The position numbers and the translations under genes are program-made. 64,000 nucleotides of DNA, taken from positions 1 to 64,000 of the forward strand of contig NZ_FZOS01000008.1 of assembly GCF_900188165.1 (NCBI RefSeq). Direction: 5' to 3'. The notes under the pieces are model-generated. The model was not told the DNA's origin. It made no database searches and saw only the letters and a list, made by a program, of their open reading frames with translations. Origin of the DNA: Edaphosphingomonas laterariae (GTDB taxonomy: Bacteria > Pseudomonadota > Alphaproteobacteria > Sphingomonadales > Sphingomonadaceae). How positions within the stretch are numbered: position 1 is the first letter of the stretch; every line of letters starts with the position of its first letter. This document shows positions 34,366 to 45,753 of the stretch, one piece after another.

Positions 34366-36495
34366 GTGCGCCTTCGCCACCATCTCACCGGAACCAACAT
34401 CGCGCTGGCGACGATTGGCACGCTGGCGGCGGTGATGCTGGCGCTGTGGCTGTGGACGCTGCCGCCGGCCATGCCTTCCTTTGCCGCCGCGCGCGAAGCC
34501 TATCGGCCGAGCGAGGCGTGGCTGAAGGATCGCAACGGCCGGCTGCTCGATGCCGAGCGCGTCGATTTTCATGCGCGGCGACTGGCATGGACCGAATTGT
34601 CGGCCGTGGCGCCGGCCGTGCGCGATACGGTGGTGGCGGCCGAGGACCGGCGCTTCGCCCACCATGACGGGGTGGACTGGTGGGCACTCGCCGGCAGCCT
34701 GCGCGACAAGCTGGCCGGCCGGCGGCCGCGTGGCGCCTCCACGCTGACCATGCAGCTCGCCGCCTTCCTCGCGCCCGAACTGGCGAGGCCCGGCGCGCGC
34801 AACTGGCGGGACAAGCTGCGCCAGATGCGCGCTGCCCGTGCCATCGAACAGCATTGGTCCAAGGACGAGATTCTCGAAGCCTATCTCAATCTCGCCGGTT
34901 TCCGGGGCGAGGCGCAGGGCATCAGCGCAGCCGCGCTCACCCTGTTCGGCAAGGCGCCGGCGGCACTTTCGCCCGATGACGCGCTGTTGCTCGTCGCGCT
35001 GCTGCCGTCCCCACAGGCGAGCGCGGCGGAGGTGGCGCGGCGGGCCTGTGCGATCGGGCGTCGCGCGCAATGCCTGCCGCTCGAATCGGCGGCGGTGGCG
35101 ATGCTCGGGCCGGCGCGGCGGCTGGCGCTCGATCCGGGGCTGGCGCCGCATCTTGCGCGGAAGCTGCTGCGCACGCCGGGCGCGACGGTGGCGACGACGC
35201 TCGATGCGGCGATCCAGAAGGCCGCCGCCGCAGCCCTCGTCCGCCAGTTGCGTGGGCTGGGTGCGACGCGCGCGCGCGATGGCGCGGTGATCGTGGTCGA
35301 TAATGAAAGCGGCGATGTGCTGGCCTATGTCGGCGGTGTCGGCGGCCCATCGACGGCGGCGGCGGTGGACGGGGCGGACGCCTATCGCCAGGCCGGATCG
35401 ACCCTCAAGCCCTTCCTTTATGCGCAGGCGATGGAAAAGGGCTGGATCACGCCCGCATCGATCATCGACGATTCACCGGTCCAGCTCGACACTGCATCAG
35501 GGCTCTACGTTCCGCAAAATTACGATCGCAGCTTCAAGGGGCCGGTTTCGGCGCGCACGGCGCTTGCCGGATCGCTCAACGTGCCGGCGGTGCGCACATT
35601 GCTGCTGACCGGCGTCGAGCCGTTCCGCGACCGGCTGTTCGATGCGGGCTATCGCGGTCTGACCGAGGATGGCGATTATTATGGCTTCAGCCTCGCGCTT
35701 GGATCGGCCGAGGTGACGTTGCTGGAACAGGCCAATGCCTTCCGCATGCTGGCCAATGGCGGCCGCTTCACGCCGCTGCGCATTCGCGCCGATGATCCCC
35801 GTGGCGCGGCGCGGCGCATCTACAGCCCCGAAGCCGCCTTCCTGATCGCCGACATGATGGCCGATCCCGGCGCGCGCGCGGTGACCTTCGGCCTCGACAG
35901 CGCCCTGCGGCTGCCCTTCTGGGCGGCGGTCAAGACCGGCACGTCAAAGGCGATGCGCGACAATTGGTGCATCGGTTTTTCCGATCGCTTCACGGTTGCC
36001 GTCTGGGTCGGCAATCTCGAGGGCGATCCGATGCGTGGCGTATCGGGCACCAGCGGCGCGGCGCCGGTGTGGCGCGATGTGATGCTGGCGCTCCATCGCG
36101 ATCGGTCCAGCCGGGCGCCAGCCCCGCCCGCCGGTGTCGAGCGTCGTTCCGTTCGCTTTGCCGGCGGGATCGAACCGGCGCGGAGCGAATGGTTCCTGAA
36201 GGGGACCGGCCAGACGGCGCTTGCCGCCGCCCCGCCCGAAGCGCATCGCCCGCGCATCGCCGATCCGGTGGCGGGCGCCGTCTATGCGGTAGATCCCGAC
36301 ATCCCGTCCGATCGCCAGCGCATCCGGGTGGCGACGCGCGGTGCGGTCGCCGGCCACCGGCTGATGCTCGACAGGAAGGATCTCGGGCCGGCGGATGGCC
36401 AGCCATTGATCTTTGCGGGCCCCGGCCAGCACCGCCTGCTGCTGGTCGATGCCGCCGGGCGCGCGGTGGATCGCGTGCTGTTCAGCGTGCGCTGA
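34366..36495 (+). CDS. pbpC: Penicillin-binding protein 1C
   Basis: A 709-aa class A PBP. It has an N-terminal membrane helix (ALATIGTLAAVMLALWLWTL), a GT51 transglycosylase with catalytic Glu in VVAAEDRRFAHH, and ASTLTMQLAAFL. The transpeptidase has STLK (AGSTLKPFLYA), SLN (AGSLNVPAVR) and KTG (AVKTGTSKAMRD). The C-terminus (about 620-709) is a BiPBP_C-type domain seen in PBP1C. The start is a GTG 3 bp after the alpha-2-macroglobulin stop, so the pair is one transcript. It converges on the GST gene with a 3-bp gap. Confidence 0.95.
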   Translation: MRLRHHLTGTNIALATIGTLAAVMLALWLWTLPPAMPSFAAAREAYRPSEAWLKDRNGRLLDAERVDFHARRLAWTELSAVAPAVRDTVVAAEDRRFAHHDGVDWWALAGSLRDKLAGRRPRGASTLTMQLAAFLAPELARPGARNWRDKLRQMRAARAIEQHWSKDEILEAYLNLAGFRGEAQGISAAALTLFGKAPAALSPDDALLLVALLPSPQASAAEVARRACAIGRRAQCLPLESAAVAMLGPARRLALDPGLAPHLARKLLRTPGATVATTLDAAIQKAAAAALVRQLRGLGATRARDGAVIVVDNESGDVLAYVGGVGGPSTAAAVDGADAYRQAGSTLKPFLYAQAMEKGWITPASIIDDSPVQLDTASGLYVPQNYDRSFKGPVSARTALAGSLNVPAVRTLLLTGVEPFRDRLFDAGYRGLTEDGDYYGFSLALGSAEVTLLEQANAFRMLANGGRFTPLRIRADDPRGAARRIYSPEAAFLIADMMADPGARAVTFGLDSALRLPFWAAVKTGTSKAMRDNWCIGFSDRFTVAVWVGNLEGDPMRGVSGTSGAAPVWRDVMLALHRDRSSRAPAPPAGVERRSVRFAGGIEPARSEWFLKGTGQTALAAAPPEAHRPRIADPVAGAVYAVDPDIPSDRQRIRVATRGAVAGHRLMLDRKDLGPADGQPLIFAGPGQHRLLLVDAAGRAVDRVLFSVR

Positions 36496-36498
36496 TAG

Positions 36499-37131
36499 TC
36501 ATGCCCCGAAGCCGAGGTTGAAGGGCCCGCCGCGCGCGACGGCGCGTTGCCAGGCGGGGCGCGATTCCATCCGGTCGACGAAGCCGAGCAGGGTCGGGCG
36601 ATCATCGATCTGGCCCTGCGCCTTCAGGAATTGCAGTTCATGGGTCAGTTGCAGGTCGGCGGCGGTGAAGGCGTCGCCGATCAGATAGTCGCGGCCGCCC
36701 AGCATGGCATCGAGATGATCGAGCTGCACGCCAAGGCCGTGCGCGGCATAGCCTTCCAGCATCGGCGCGCTCACTCCGAACAGCCGGATGAACAGCGGCA
36801 GCAAGGTGCGCAGCGCCAGCGAGGATTCGGGATAATGGAGAAGTTCCAGGAACTTCGCATAATCGGGCGAGTCTGCGGGCGGGGCGAGGCGGCCTTGCCC
36901 GAAGCGCATCAGCACATATTGGATGATGGCGGCGGATTCGGCCATCACCAGCCCGTCAATCTCGACCGAGGGCGCCTTGCCGAGTGGATGCACCCTGGTC
37001 AGTTCGGGGGGAGCCGCCCCCATCATCCGCTGATAGCGAACCACCTCATAAGGCAGTTCCAGTTCCTCGAGCAGCCACAGGATACGCTGTGATTTCGAGT
37101 TTTCGAGATGATGGACGGTGATTCCCCCCAC
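36499..37131 (-). CDS. Glutathione S-transferase family protein
   Basis: A 210-aa two-domain GST. The N-terminal thioredoxin-like domain begins with ITVHHLENSKSQRILWLLEEL (a Ser replaces the catalytic Tyr, as in beta/theta-like bacterial GSTs) and has GKAPSVEIDGLVMAESAAII for glutathione binding. The C-terminal helical domain includes FTAADLQLTHELQFL. The GTG start at 37129-37131 has a GGGGAGAG site. Specific substrates cannot be inferred. It precedes dapD on the opposite side of a 15-bp gap, same strand. Confidence 0.93.
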   Translation of the reverse strand: MGGITVHHLENSKSQRILWLLEELELPYEVVRYQRMMGAAPPELTRVHPLGKAPSVEIDGLVMAESAAIIQYVLMRFGQGRLAPPADSPDYAKFLELLHYPESSLALRTLLPLFIRLFGVSAPMLEGYAAHGLGVQLDHLDAMLGGRDYLIGDAFTAADLQLTHELQFLKAQGQIDDRPTLLGFVDRMESRPAWQRAVARGGPFNLGFGA

Positions 37132-37146
37132 AGGCTCTCCCCTGAA

Positions 37147-37983
37147 TTAATCCCTCAGCAGTTCGTTGATCCCCGTCTTGGCGCGGGTCTGGGCGTCAAC
37201 GCGCTTCACGATAACCGCGCAATAGAGCGACGGTCCAGCCGTGCCGTCGGGCAGCGGCTTGCCGGGCAGCGATCCGGGCACGACCACGGCATAATCGGGC
37301 ACCCGGCCGACGAACACCTCGCCCGTCGCGCGATCGACGATCTTGGTCGACGCGCCGAGATAGACGCCCATCGACAGCACCGCGCCGGTGCCGACGATCA
37401 CGCCTTCGGCCACTTCGGCGCGCGCGCCGATGAACGCGCCGTCGCCGATCACCACCGGATTGGCCTGCAGCGGTTCGAGCACGCCGCCAATGCCGGCGCC
37501 GCCCGAAAGATGGACGTTGCGGCCGATCTGCGCGCAGCTGCCCACCGTCGCCCAGGTATCGACCATCGTGCCTTCACCGACATAGGCGCCGATGTTGACG
37601 AAGCTCGGCATCAGCACGACGCCCTTGGAGATGTGGGCGCCACGGCGGACGACCGCGCCCGGCACCGAACGGAAGCCGGCGGCGCGATATTCCGCCTCGC
37701 CCCAGCCCGAAAACTTGCTGGGCACCTTATCCCACCAATTCGCTTCGCCCGGCGCACCGGCGATCAGCGCGTTGTCGTTGAGGCGGAAGGAGAGCAGCAC
37801 CGCCTTCTTCAGCCACTGATGGACGATCACTTCGCCATCGACCGTTTCGGCCACGCGCGCGGTGCCGGCATCGAGCGCCGCCAGCGCCGCGTCGACGGCG
37901 GTGCGGATCTCACCCTTGGTGTCGAAACCCAGCGTGTCGCGGGCTTCCCACGCGGCTTCGATCGTCTGCGCCAGATCGCTCAT
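37147..37983 (-). CDS. dapD: 2,3,4,5-tetrahydropyridine-2,6-dicarboxylate N-succinyltransferase
   Basis: A 278-aa enzyme of the succinylase branch of lysine/diaminopimelate synthesis. It starts [16 protein letters not shown] and has the left-handed beta-helix of hexapeptide repeats ([20 protein letters not shown], then [14 protein letters not shown] and [16 protein letters not shown]), matching DapD closely. The ATG overlaps the TGA of the HAD-type nucleotidase gene (ATGA). Diaminopimelate feeds peptidoglycan synthesis, tying this gene to the nearby PBP genes by pathway only. Confidence 0.97.
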   Translation of the reverse strand: MSDLAQTIEAAWEARDTLGFDTKGEIRTAVDAALAALDAGTARVAETVDGEVIVHQWLKKAVLLSFRLNDNALIAGAPGEANWWDKVPSKFSGWGEAEYRAAGFRSVPGAVVRRGAHISKGVVLMPSFVNIGAYVGEGTMVDTWATVGSCAQIGRNVHLSGGAGIGGVLEPLQANPVVIGDGAFIGARAEVAEGVIVGTGAVLSMGVYLGASTKIVDRATGEVFVGRVPDYAVVVPGSLPGKPLPDGTAGPSLYCAVIVKRVDAQTRAKTGINELLRD

Positions 37984-38651
37984 CTTGTCGTCCCCAATAT
38001 CTGTTCCAACCATTCGCCGACCTCGGCGATCTCATAATCGATGAAATCGGGATGGTGCTCGTGCGCGCCATGGTCCGATCCGTTGTTCACCCACACCGTC
38101 TTCATGCCCAGCGCCTTGGCGGGGCGCAGGTTGCGGGCCATGTCCTCGACGAACAAGGCGGTCTGCGGCCGCACGTCCAGCGCCCGGCACATCGCGTCAT
38201 AGCTCGCCGGGTGGGGCTTGGGTTGATAGGCGCAGGCGTGGATGTCGTGCACCGCCTCGAAACTGTGCGACAGGCCAAGCCGGCCCAGCACGCGCCGCGC
38301 ATAGGCCTCGTCGCCATTGGTGAAGATCAGCTTGCGCCCGGGCAGGCGGGCCACCGCCTCGACCAGCCGGCGATCCTCGGCCAGCGCGTCCATCTCGATA
38401 TCGTGGACGAAATCGAGGAATTCGCGCGGTTCGATGCCGTGCGCGGCCATCAGCCCGTTCAGCGTCGTGCCATGCTCGACGAAATAGCTTTTCTGGATGC
38501 GGCGCGCTTCTTGTGCGTCGACGCCGAGCAGGTTCTGGATGAACAGGCCCATCTTGACGTCGATGCGGCCGAACAGGTCCGCTGAGGCCGGGTAGAGCGT
38601 ATTGTCCAGATCGAAGATCCAGCAATCGACATGGGCGAGCGCGGGCAGCAT
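37980..38651 (-). CDS. HAD-superfamily pyrimidine 5'-nucleotidase
   Basis: A 223-aa haloacid dehalogenase-like phosphatase. Motif I is [10 protein letters not shown] (catalytic Asp), motif II is IFTNGD, and the motif IV region is [11 protein letters not shown]. The sequence matches the pyrimidine 5'-nucleotidase/SDT1-like group, which dephosphorylates UMP and CMP. The ATG at 38649-38651 places motif I about 12 residues in; an upstream in-frame ATG at 38699 adds an Arg/Pro-rich leader and is less likely. It is coupled to dapD by a 4-nt overlap. Confidence 0.92.
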   Translation of the reverse strand: MLPALAHVDCWIFDLDNTLYPASADLFGRIDVKMGLFIQNLLGVDAQEARRIQKSYFVEHGTTLNGLMAAHGIEPREFLDFVHDIEMDALAEDRRLVEAVARLPGRKLIFTNGDEAYARRVLGRLGLSHSFEAVHDIHACAYQPKPHPASYDAMCRALDVRPQTALFVEDMARNLRPAKALGMKTVWVNNGSDHGAHEHHPDFIDYEIAEVGEWLEQILGTTR

Positions 38652-38704
38652 GGCGCGCGGTCTAGCGACGGGGGAGGGCGGGGGCAACCTCGCCCGCACG
38701 CTTC

Positions 38705-38796
38705 GTCATTCCAGAAAAAGCGGGAATCCATCGGCGCTCCGATGCGGAACGAAAACGACCGCTCCGCCCATGGATTCTGACCTTCATCAGGATGAC
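38705..38796. repeat. Imperfect long inverted repeat (REP/BIME-like)
   Basis: The left arm GTCATTCCAGAAAAAGCGGG... (38705-38731) and the right arm ATGGATTC...CAGGATGAC (38770-38796) are inverted copies with perfect ends (GTCAT/ATGAC and GAATCCAT/ATGGATTC) and a diverged middle. It occupies most of the gap between sufA and the nucleotidase gene. The arm style, a GTCATTCC..GCGGGAATCCA module, is a widespread extragenic repeat. Confidence 0.7.
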
Positions 38797-38806
38797 AGCG
38801 TCCGTC

Positions 38807-39160
38807 TTATACCGTGAAGCTCTCGCCGCAGCCGCAGGCGCCCTTGGCATTGGGGTTCTGGAAGACGAAGCCGGCGGAAAAATCATCCTCCACCCAGTCC
38901 ATCGTCGAACCGATCAGATAGAGCACCGAACCGCCGTCGACATAGAAATCGCCGCCCGGCGTCGCGATCTTCTCGTCGAACGGATCGGCCTCCGTCACAT
39001 AATCCACCGAATAAGCGAGGCCCGAACAACCCCGGCGCGGGGTGGACAGCTTGACGCCGATCGAACCTTCGGGCGCGCGCGCCATCAGATCGGCGATCCG
39101 CTGTTCGGCGGACGGCGTCAGGATGATCGCGGCCGGGCGCTGGCGGGTGGTCGTGCTCAT
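38807..39160 (-). CDS. sufA: A-type iron-sulfur carrier protein
   Basis: A 117-aa HesB/IscA-family protein that delivers Fe-S clusters. The three conserved cysteines are present: one in TPRRGCSGLAYSVDY and two in the C-terminal GACGCGESF. FVFQNPNAKGACGCG is the family's typical ending. The ATG at 39158-39160 overlaps the TGA of sufT (ATGA). It is the last gene of the suf operon. Confidence 0.95.
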   Translation of the reverse strand: MSTTTRQRPAAIILTPSAEQRIADLMARAPEGSIGVKLSTPRRGCSGLAYSVDYVTEADPFDEKIATPGGDFYVDGGSVLYLIGSTMDWVEDDFSAGFVFQNPNAKGACGCGESFTV

Positions 39161-39630
39161 CACAGCATCCCCAGTTCGAGCTTCGCCTCATCGGACATCT
39201 TCTGCGGATCCCATGGCGGATCCCAGACCAGATTCACTTCGGCCACGCCGACACCCGGCACCGAGCCGACGCGCAGCTCGACCTCGCCCGGCATGGATTC
39301 GGCGACCGGGCAGTGCGGCGTGGTCAGCGTCATCGTCACCACCACATGGCCGTCGGTGTCGACGTCGACGCCATAGATCAGCCCGAGATCGTAGATGTTC
39401 ACCGGGATCTCGGGATCGTAGATTTCCTTGAGCGCGGCGATCACGCCTTCATAGACGTCGCCGCCCGGCTCGCCGGCGCCCTGCGGCACCGGGGTCTGCG
39501 CCAGAAAGCCGTCCAGATAATCGCGCGGACGCGTCGTCGCCGGCTCGTCCGTGGCATCTTCCACGCGGGCGCGCGGCGGCGTCGGCACCGTGCTGACCTC
39601 TTCGGTCTGGATCTTGGTTTCCTCGTTCAT
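39160..39630 (-). CDS. sufT: SUF system assembly protein SufT (MIP18/DUF59 family)
   Basis: A 156-aa protein. An acidic, Pro-rich N-terminal tail (about residues 1-55) precedes the DUF59 domain with IYDPEIPVNIYDLGLIYGVD and LTTPHCPVAESMP, whose Cys is the conserved family residue. SufT acts in Fe-S cluster maturation in bacteria with SUF only. Its ATG overlaps the sufS stop by 4 bases and its stop overlaps sufA. Confidence 0.93.
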   Translation of the reverse strand: MNEETKIQTEEVSTVPTPPRARVEDATDEPATTRPRDYLDGFLAQTPVPQGAGEPGGDVYEGVIAALKEIYDPEIPVNIYDLGLIYGVDVDTDGHVVVTMTLTTPHCPVAESMPGEVELRVGSVPGVGVAEVNLVWDPPWDPQKMSDEAKLELGML

Positions 39631-40841
39631 CCGAAAATTCTCGTCACGCGTTCGATACCCTTCGCCAGCGCCGCGACATCGGCCAGCCCGTTATAGACAC
39701 CGAAGCTCGCCCGCGCTGTCGCCGGCACGCCCAGATGTTCCATCAGCGGTTGCGCGCAATGGTGGCCAGCGCGGATCGCCACATGCGCCTCGTCCAATAT
39801 GGTGCCGACATCGTGGGGATGCACCCCCTCGACCGCGAAGCTGACGATGCCGGCCGAATCCGCCGGGCCGAACAGGCGCACCGAATTGATCCCAGACAGC
39901 GCCTCGCGCGCGGCCGTCACCAGGGCGGTTTCGTGCGCGTGGATCGCATCGAGGCCGATCGCATCGACATAATCGATCGCGGCATGCAGGCCGACGACGC
40001 CCACGACATGCGGCGTCCCCGCCTCGAACCGCGCGGGCGGCGGGGCATAGGTGGTGCGCGCGAAGCTCACCTTGTCGATCATCGCGCCGCCGCCATGCCA
40101 GGGCGGCATGGAATCGAGGATGTCGGCCCGCGCCCACAGCACGCCGATCCCGGTCGGGCCATAGAGCTTGTGGCCTGAAAAGACGTAGAAGTCGCAATCC
40201 AGCGCCGCGACGTCGACGGGAAGGCGCGGCACCGCCTGGCAGCCATCGACCAGCAGCCGCGCGCCGACATTGTGCGCAAGATCCGCCGCGCGGCGGACAT
40301 CGAGCACCGATCCCAGCACGTTGGAAACATGGGCCAGCGCCACCAGCTTGTGCGCCGGGGTCAGCATCGCTTCCACCGCGTCGAGGTCGATGCGGCCATC
40401 GGCGGTCAGCGGGGCGACGTCGATCTCCACGCCGATGCGATCGCGCAGCAACTGCCAGGGCACGATATTGGAATGATGTTCCAGCGTCGAAAGCAGGATG
40501 CGGTCGCCGGCCTTCAGATGGGTATCGCCCCAGCTTTGCGCGACGAGATTGATGCCTTCGGTCGCGCCGCGCACGAAGACGATTTCGTCCGCCGATCCCG
40601 CGCCGATGAAGCGCGCGACGCGCTGGCGGGATGCCTCGAACGCGACCGTCATGTCGGCCGAACGCTGGTAAACGCCGCGATGGACGGTGGCATAGGTTTC
40701 GCCATAAGCGCGGGCGATCGCGTCGATCACGACCTTGGGCTTCTGCGCGGTCGCGGCCGTATCCAGATAGGCCCAGCCATCGGGAATCGCGGGGAAATCG
40801 GTCAGCCAGTCGAGCGGGCGGGTTTCGGTGAGCAGGTTCAC
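39627..40841 (-). CDS. sufS: Cysteine desulfurase SufS
   Basis: A 404-aa PLP-dependent group II desulfurase that mobilises sulfur from cysteine for cluster assembly. PLP Lys is in SGHKLYGPTGIGVLW; the His stacking on PLP is in EHHSN. The catalytic Cys is in RAGHHCAQPLM with the short loop of group II enzymes. The start is a GTG at 40839-40841 that overlaps the sufD stop (GTGA). No sufE or sufU is in the window, so the sulfur acceptor is elsewhere. Confidence 0.97.
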   Translation of the reverse strand: MNLLTETRPLDWLTDFPAIPDGWAYLDTAATAQKPKVVIDAIARAYGETYATVHRGVYQRSADMTVAFEASRQRVARFIGAGSADEIVFVRGATEGINLVAQSWGDTHLKAGDRILLSTLEHHSNIVPWQLLRDRIGVEIDVAPLTADGRIDLDAVEAMLTPAHKLVALAHVSNVLGSVLDVRRAADLAHNVGARLLVDGCQAVPRLPVDVAALDCDFYVFSGHKLYGPTGIGVLWARADILDSMPPWHGGGAMIDKVSFARTTYAPPPARFEAGTPHVVGVVGLHAAIDYVDAIGLDAIHAHETALVTAAREALSGINSVRLFGPADSAGIVSFAVEGVHPHDVGTILDEAHVAIRAGHHCAQPLMEHLGVPATARASFGVYNGLADVAALAKGIERVTRIFG

Positions 40842-41586
40842 AGCAGCGCCTCCAGCGCGGCGAGCGCGCGGCCTTCCAGCATCTCGCGCGCGGCATCGTC
40901 CGCCAGGTCGACGAATGCGCCGGCAACAAAGGCCTGCAGCAGCAGCGCCTTGGCTTCCGCCGGCGGCAGGCCCCGGCTTTCAAGGTAGAACAGCGCCTGC
41001 TTGTCGAGCTCGCCAACGGTCGCGCCATGCGCGCACTTCACGTCGTCGGCATAGATTTCGAGTTCGGGCTTGGCATTGGCGGTGGCCGTGCGGTCGAGCA
41101 GCATCGCCTTCACCGATTGCGCGGCATCGGTCTTCTGCGCGTCGCGGGCGACCGCGATCTGGCCGAGATAGCTGCCGGTCGCCTGCGCCGCGAGCACCGA
41201 ACGCACCACCTGGTTGCTGGTCGCATGGGGCTCGACATGGCGCACGATGGTCACGATCTCCAGCGTCTGCGTGCCTCCGCCGATGATCGTGCCGCCCAGT
41301 TCGAAATGGGCGCCGTCGTGCAAGGTCACGTCGATGGTGATCCGGCCCAGCCGGCCGACGGTGTTGAGGATGAAGAATTCGCAGCGTCCGCCCGCGGCCA
41401 CATCCACCACATAATCCGCGATCACCACCGCATCCGCGCCGCCTTCCGGCGCGATCACACGGACCAGGCTTTCGCCGGCGGCGACATGAATTTCTTCGGC
41501 CGGCGGCGTCGGCCAGACGCTCGCGACCGCATCGAGATCGCTATAGCGCCAGGCTTCCTGCTTCGCGGTGGGGATGGGCAGGCTGC

Positions 41587-41590
<4 letters not shown>
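40838..41590 (-). CDS. sufD: Fe-S assembly scaffold subunit SufD
   Basis: A 250-aa protein of the SufB/SufD beta-helix family, shorter than the 400-aa E. coli SufD but within the alphaproteobacterial range. The conserved core KPELEIYADDVKCAHGATVGEL and FYLESRGLPPAEAKALLLQAF contains the Cys/His region at the SufB-SufD interface. It partners SufB and SufC. The GTG start overlaps the sufC stop (GTGA). Confidence 0.93.
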
Positions 41591-42330
<740 letters not shown>

Positions 42331-42335
42331 GCAAC

Positions 42336-42682
42336 TCACTCTGCTGCCGCCCCGGCGCTGACTTCAGACCGAACGGGATTGTTTCGTTCAATGGTGTTGA
42401 AGATGCGATCCAGCCGCTTGCCCTCCTGAAGCATATCTCCGCTTCCAGATGATCGAACAGCGTCAAGGGCCTGTTTATAGAGCCCCTGACGGAGCGTCCG
42501 GCAGTAAACGGGCAATTGTTCAGCAGCGATGTTCTGACCATTCATCACATTCTTCGCGACGTCGCTGTTTTCGTTAAAGCAAGACGAATAAAAGAGCACA
42601 TGCGGCATCGCCGGCAAACTGACCTGACCCATGTTGTAGCTGCCGTCGGCAGCGAACATGAGCGCAACGGTTACGGCTCCGA

Positions 42683-42686
<4 letters not shown>
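42336..42686 (-). CDS. Hypothetical 116-aa protein inserted between sufB and sufC
   Basis: A GTG-started ORF whose start overlaps the sufB stop by 4 bases (GTGA) and whose stop overlaps a possible sufC start. Codon use is clearly different from its neighbours: many codons end in A or T (GTT, TCT, GCT, CGA, TCA, GGA), so it looks acquired. It begins with a short hydrophobic stretch ([16 protein letters not shown]), has Cys near residues 36 and 62, and ends in an Ala-rich tail. I recognise no domain. It is not part of the standard suf gene set. The translational coupling argues it is expressed. Confidence 0.7.
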
Positions 42687-44151
<1,465 letters not shown>

Positions 44152-44155
<4 letters not shown>

Positions 44156-44565
44156 GCGGGCACTCCTGCAAGCGTGGCGAGGCTCACCCCGCCGAGCGCG
44201 CCCTTTACCGCGCCGTTCACCGCCGTCCAGTGCGGGCGAACACGGCAATCGGCTTCGAGCGCGCAATCATGGCGGCCATGTTCCACGCAGGCCGTCATCG
44301 CGATCGGCCCTTCGACCGCCTCGATGATCTCGGCCAGGCTGATTTCAGCCGGCCCCCGGGCGAGGCGGAAGCCGCCGCCGGTGCCGCGCGCGGAGGTGAG
44401 CAGGCCGGCGGATGCGAGCTTGCCCATCAGCTTCTGCGCGGTGGGCAGCGGCACGCCGGTTTCCTCCGAAAGCAGGGTGGCCGACAGGCGCGTCTCCGCG
44501 TCACTGTGACGCGCAGCCGCGGTCAGCATCACGACCGCATAATCGGCAAGGCTCGAAAGGCGCAT
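44152..44565 (-). CDS. Rrf2-family regulator of the SUF operon
   Basis: A 137-aa winged-helix regulator. The N-terminus [20 protein letters not shown] and helix-turn-helix [20 protein letters not shown] are typical of Rrf2 proteins, and [11 protein letters not shown] is the wing. Three cysteines (CVEHGRHDC then ALEADC) match the cluster-binding triad, so it probably senses Fe-S status with a [2Fe-2S] cluster and autoregulates suf (TIGR02944-like). The ATG at 44563-44565 was chosen over an upstream one at 44601 because the family starts at MRLS. The palindrome at 44574-44596 is the likely operator. Confidence 0.93.
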
Positions 44566-44573
44566 GGTCTCCA

Positions 44574-44596
44574 AATCGGACTGATTCGTTCCGATT
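44574..44596. promoter_or_regulatory. Predicted Rrf2/SufR operator
   Basis: AATCGGA-N9-TCCGATT is a perfect 7-bp inverted repeat with a 9-bp spacer, 23 bp in total, beginning 9 bp upstream of the sufR start codon. The size fits sites of dimeric Rrf2 regulators such as IscR. Autorepression is inferred from position. Confidence 0.55.
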
Positions 44597-44667
44597 GGCA
44601 ATTGGGGGCGCGATGCGTGCGCGTCAAGGGCAGGATCGCTTGGCTGGCTTAAAGCGTGGCGGGGGCT

Positions 44668-45552
44668 TCAGCTCAACAGGGTGAGGCGCGGCAGCGTGGA
44701 AAGCTTGCCGCGTTCCAGCGTCAGCTTGGTCACCGGGGTCGGCGTGCGCTGGAACTGCAGCGGTGTCAGCCCGGTGAACGTCTTGAACTCACGAATGAAA
44801 TGCGACTGATCGTAGAAGGCGTCGCCGGCCGCGTCGGCCCAATGGGTGCTGTTCACGAATCGCGCAGCGGCGCGCAGCGCGCGATATTTGCGGGCCAAAA
44901 GCTTGGGCGGCGCGCCATAGATCCGCCGGGCCAGCCGCTCGACCTGCCGGCCCGAAACCCCGGTGGCCTTCACCAGCGTGTCGACGGCGGGTGACAGCGC
45001 GTCGGTCAGCCAGCGATCGGTGAGATGGGTGAACCAATATGGCGCATCGGCGGCGTCGGCCAGCAAGCCGCGCATGATGGCATCCACCACCGCGATCATG
45101 CGCGACGGGCGGTCGTCGAATCGCATCGCGTCGAGCGCGTCTTCCAGCATGCCGCCGAACACATCGACCGCGTCGACCACCAGATCGGCGAACAGGCTGG
45201 CATCGTCCTCCACCAGCGAGGCCCAGCCGGCGGGCAGGATGCCGACACCGAAGACGAGCACGGGGCCGACGACATCGAAACGGGTGGCGGCGGTGGTCGG
45301 GCCGAGCAGCGAGATTTCCGGCGCGCCGATCACGCGCCCGTCGCCAAAGCCATAGCTGCCCGCGCCCGAGATCATGAAGCGCAACTGCGCGGTGTCCGCC
45401 CGCACCAGATCGGCCATCTGCGGCAGATCGGCACGGAAGATATAATAAGCGGAAAGATGACGACGCAGATCGGGGGCCGGCGCGAAATAGCGCAGGCTGA
45501 CGGCCTGGTCGTATCCGGAACCCCTGTTCCCCACGTCCGTCCAACTCCCCAC
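44668..45552 (-). CDS. AraC-family transcriptional regulator
   Basis: A 294-aa protein. The N-terminal 180 residues are a DUF6597-like sensing domain (SLRYFAPAPDLRRHLSAYYIF, ISGAGSYGFGDG). The C-terminal HTH_18 domain has VSGRQVERLARRIYG (first helix-turn-helix) and YDQSHFIREFKTFTGLTPLQFQ, the AraC signature. The inducer and targets are unknown. The GTG at 45550-45552 is used; a second GTG at 45534 is possible. A terminator separates it from the upstream DUF885 gene, so it is probably monocistronic. Confidence 0.9.
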   Translation of the reverse strand: MGSWTDVGNRGSGYDQAVSLRYFAPAPDLRRHLSAYYIFRADLPQMADLVRADTAQLRFMISGAGSYGFGDGRVIGAPEISLLGPTTAATRFDVVGPVLVFGVGILPAGWASLVEDDASLFADLVVDAVDVFGGMLEDALDAMRFDDRPSRMIAVVDAIMRGLLADAADAPYWFTHLTDRWLTDALSPAVDTLVKATGVSGRQVERLARRIYGAPPKLLARKYRALRAAARFVNSTHWADAAGDAFYDQSHFIREFKTFTGLTPLQFQRTPTPVTKLTLERGKLSTLPRLTLLS

Positions 45553-45603
45553 GTCGTCCGCGACGCACCATCGGTCGCATCATCGACGGGGGTTGTCACG
45601 CCC

Positions 45604-45638
45604 AAAAAAAGGCCCGGCCGGTAAGTGCCGGCCGGGCC
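45604..45638 (-). terminator. Strong Rho-independent terminator for the DUF885 gene
   Basis: An 11-bp perfect GC stem, GGCCCGGCCGG (45611-45621) with CCGGCCGGGCC (45628-45638), has a 6-nt loop. Read on the minus strand it is followed by seven T residues (45610-45604). It lies 115 bp beyond the DUF885 stop. Confidence 0.92.
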
Positions 45639-45753
45639 AAAGGAAAAGGTCTCTCCATCAATCGATGGTGAGCCCTTCGGGTCGCAAGAAAGGGCCTAGC
45701 GCACAATCCTTTGCAGTTATTGGATGGAATCGACTCGATTATTGCGGAAAGGG

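Noticed and set aside
32542-35151. An 869-codon minus-strand frame opposite alpha-2-macroglobulin and pbpC
   Set aside because: Antisense artefact; it runs across the boundary of two well-supported plus-strand genes.
44599-44627. TTGACG plus CAATTG at 17-bp spacing on the minus strand as the suf promoter
   Set aside because: The -35 is good but the -10 matches consensus poorly, so it is not listed as a feature.
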